In this document: positions 63,534 through 64,000 of the stretch, in pieces
Position numbering within the stretch: the first letter of the stretch is position 1
How the letters are laid out: each line of letters opens with the position of its first letter
Assembly (NCBI GenBank): GCA_003635265.1
Contig: PYIZ01000042.1
Coordinates: 23,046-87,045, forward strand
Length of the DNA stretch: 64,000 bases
Direction of reading: 5' to 3'
Origin: Candidatus Poribacteria bacterium
Lineage (GTDB): Bacteria; Poribacteria; WGA-4E; PCPOR2b
Made by a program: the position numbers and the translations under genes
The notes under the pieces: model-generated
Seen by the model: the letters and a program-made list of their open reading frames with translations, nothing else
What the model was told of the DNA's origin: nothing
The model's database searches: none

Positions 63534-63769
63534 ATATTAAATACATCAATATTGGCACGGGAAGAATCTTTGGCATCCTGACGGAGGTTGGCGGTTAGTA
63601 GATACATACCGGAAGATGGAAAGGTTAATTCACATTTTTTCCGGGGAGTTATGACGTATTATGTCCAGACCCCTTAAAGTTGGCTGGCATTTTGAGGTTA
63701 TTGACTGATATATTTTATATCAACCTCAAAGAACGATAAATTGATTTGAGAACATAGGAGGAATAACTG

Positions 63770-64000
63770 ATGCACCGAAGAGACAATCTCGCACATTTCA
63801 TTTTGGTTAGCGTTGTAATTTTGGGGCTAACGCCCCTGATGGTATGCGTTGACGCACAGGCACGGATTGCCTTCATGTCTGATAGGGATTGGAACTGGGA
63901 AATCTATGTGATGGATAACCATGGGGGCAATCAGCGAAATCTCACTAACAACCCTGGTGATGATAAGTATCCCTCATGGTCTCCGGACGGTAAACGGATT
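63770..64000 (+). CDS. Secreted PD40/WD40-like beta-propeller protein (partial)
   Basis: Starts with ATG at 63770 after AGGAGG and is cut by the window end at 77 codons. An N-terminal signal peptide (ILVSVVILGLTPLMVCVDAQ) is followed by a PD40 repeat of the TolB type: ARIAFMSDRDWNWEIYVMDN, GGNQRNLTNNPGDDKYPSWS, then PDGKRI. Such proteins form beta-propellers in the periplasm or outside the cell and are abundant in this group of bacteria. The remaining domains are unknown. Confidence 0.85.
   Translation, partial: MHRRDNLAHFILVSVVILGLTPLMVCVDAQARIAFMSDRDWNWEIYVMDNHGGNQRNLTNNPGDDKYPSWSPDGKRI

Noticed and set aside
63552..63575. Possible sigma-54 promoter (TTGGCACG ... TTTGGCA)
   Set aside because: The GG and GC elements are not at the required ten-base spacing.

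Overview
The window looks like bacterial chromosome from an uncultured, metabolically versatile lineage. The best guess is Candidatus Poribacteria or a close relative (sponge or marine associated). This is an inference from gene content: six phytanoyl-CoA-dioxygenase (PhyH) genes, four Gfo/Idh/MocA oxidoreductases, TPR-thioredoxin proteins, ankyrin proteins, a WD40/TolB-like secreted protein and many short palindromic or MITE-like repeats. No rRNA, tRNA, CRISPR array or intact transposase was seen.

Layout. 1-5.4 kb: a DUF58/BatA/VWA membrane operon, probably continuing an upstream MoxR gene. 5.4-9.2 kb: a tandem duplicate of a TPR plus TlpA-type thioredoxin protein behind a hairpin-rich leader. 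9.2-19.2 kb: PhyH enzymes, an antibiotic-kinase-like phosphotransferase, a CotH-ankyrin fusion, a second ankyrin protein, a cytoplasmic class-A beta-lactamase-like hydrolase and an SDR epimerase. 19.4-22.5 kb: a complete tripartite tricarboxylate transporter (tctC-tctB-tctA). 22.7-26.9 kb: a divergent sigma-54-like protein, an AMMECR1 remnant, a LON-N protein, a phosphatidyltransferase, a coiled-coil protein and a four-repeat membrane protein. 27-29.3 kb: a double-PhyH fusion and a further PhyH. 29.4-30.2 kb: two adjacent TA-flanked mobile-element remnants. 30.3-34.8 kb: a DUF5131 protein, a glycosidase-like barrel, an oxidoreductase, and an orphan MazE with a frameshifted MazF relic. 34.8-42.9 kb (minus strand): PhyH, amidohydrolase, HpcH aldolase, then a GlnT/GMAS-like glutamine synthetase with the three glutamate-synthase-like subunits GlxD-GlxC-GlxB, the gene set of N-methylglutamate (methylamine) metabolism. 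43-45.4 kb: a beta-helix protein and an oxidoreductase. 45.7-49.7 kb: an ECF sigma factor followed by a 1061-residue protein that joins RNA polymerase beta and beta-prime cores in one short chain. 49.8-58.6 kb: BioD/VOC, two MFS transporters, a GH127-like protein, MmsA, MsrA and a DegT aminotransferase. 58.9-64 kb: phosphatase, two oxidoreductases, a beta-propeller glycosidase-like protein and the start of a secreted PD40 protein.

The most remarkable item is the compact beta/beta-prime fusion RNA polymerase at 46538-49723. It keeps both catalytic centres: the beta GDK...HGxKG lysines and the beta-prime NADFDGDQ aspartate triad. It also keeps bridge-helix, trigger-loop and C-terminal beta-prime signatures. 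It lacks most of the clamp, zinc-binding and lobe regions of the cellular enzyme. Together with the upstream ECF sigma factor, it may be a second, self-contained transcription machine.
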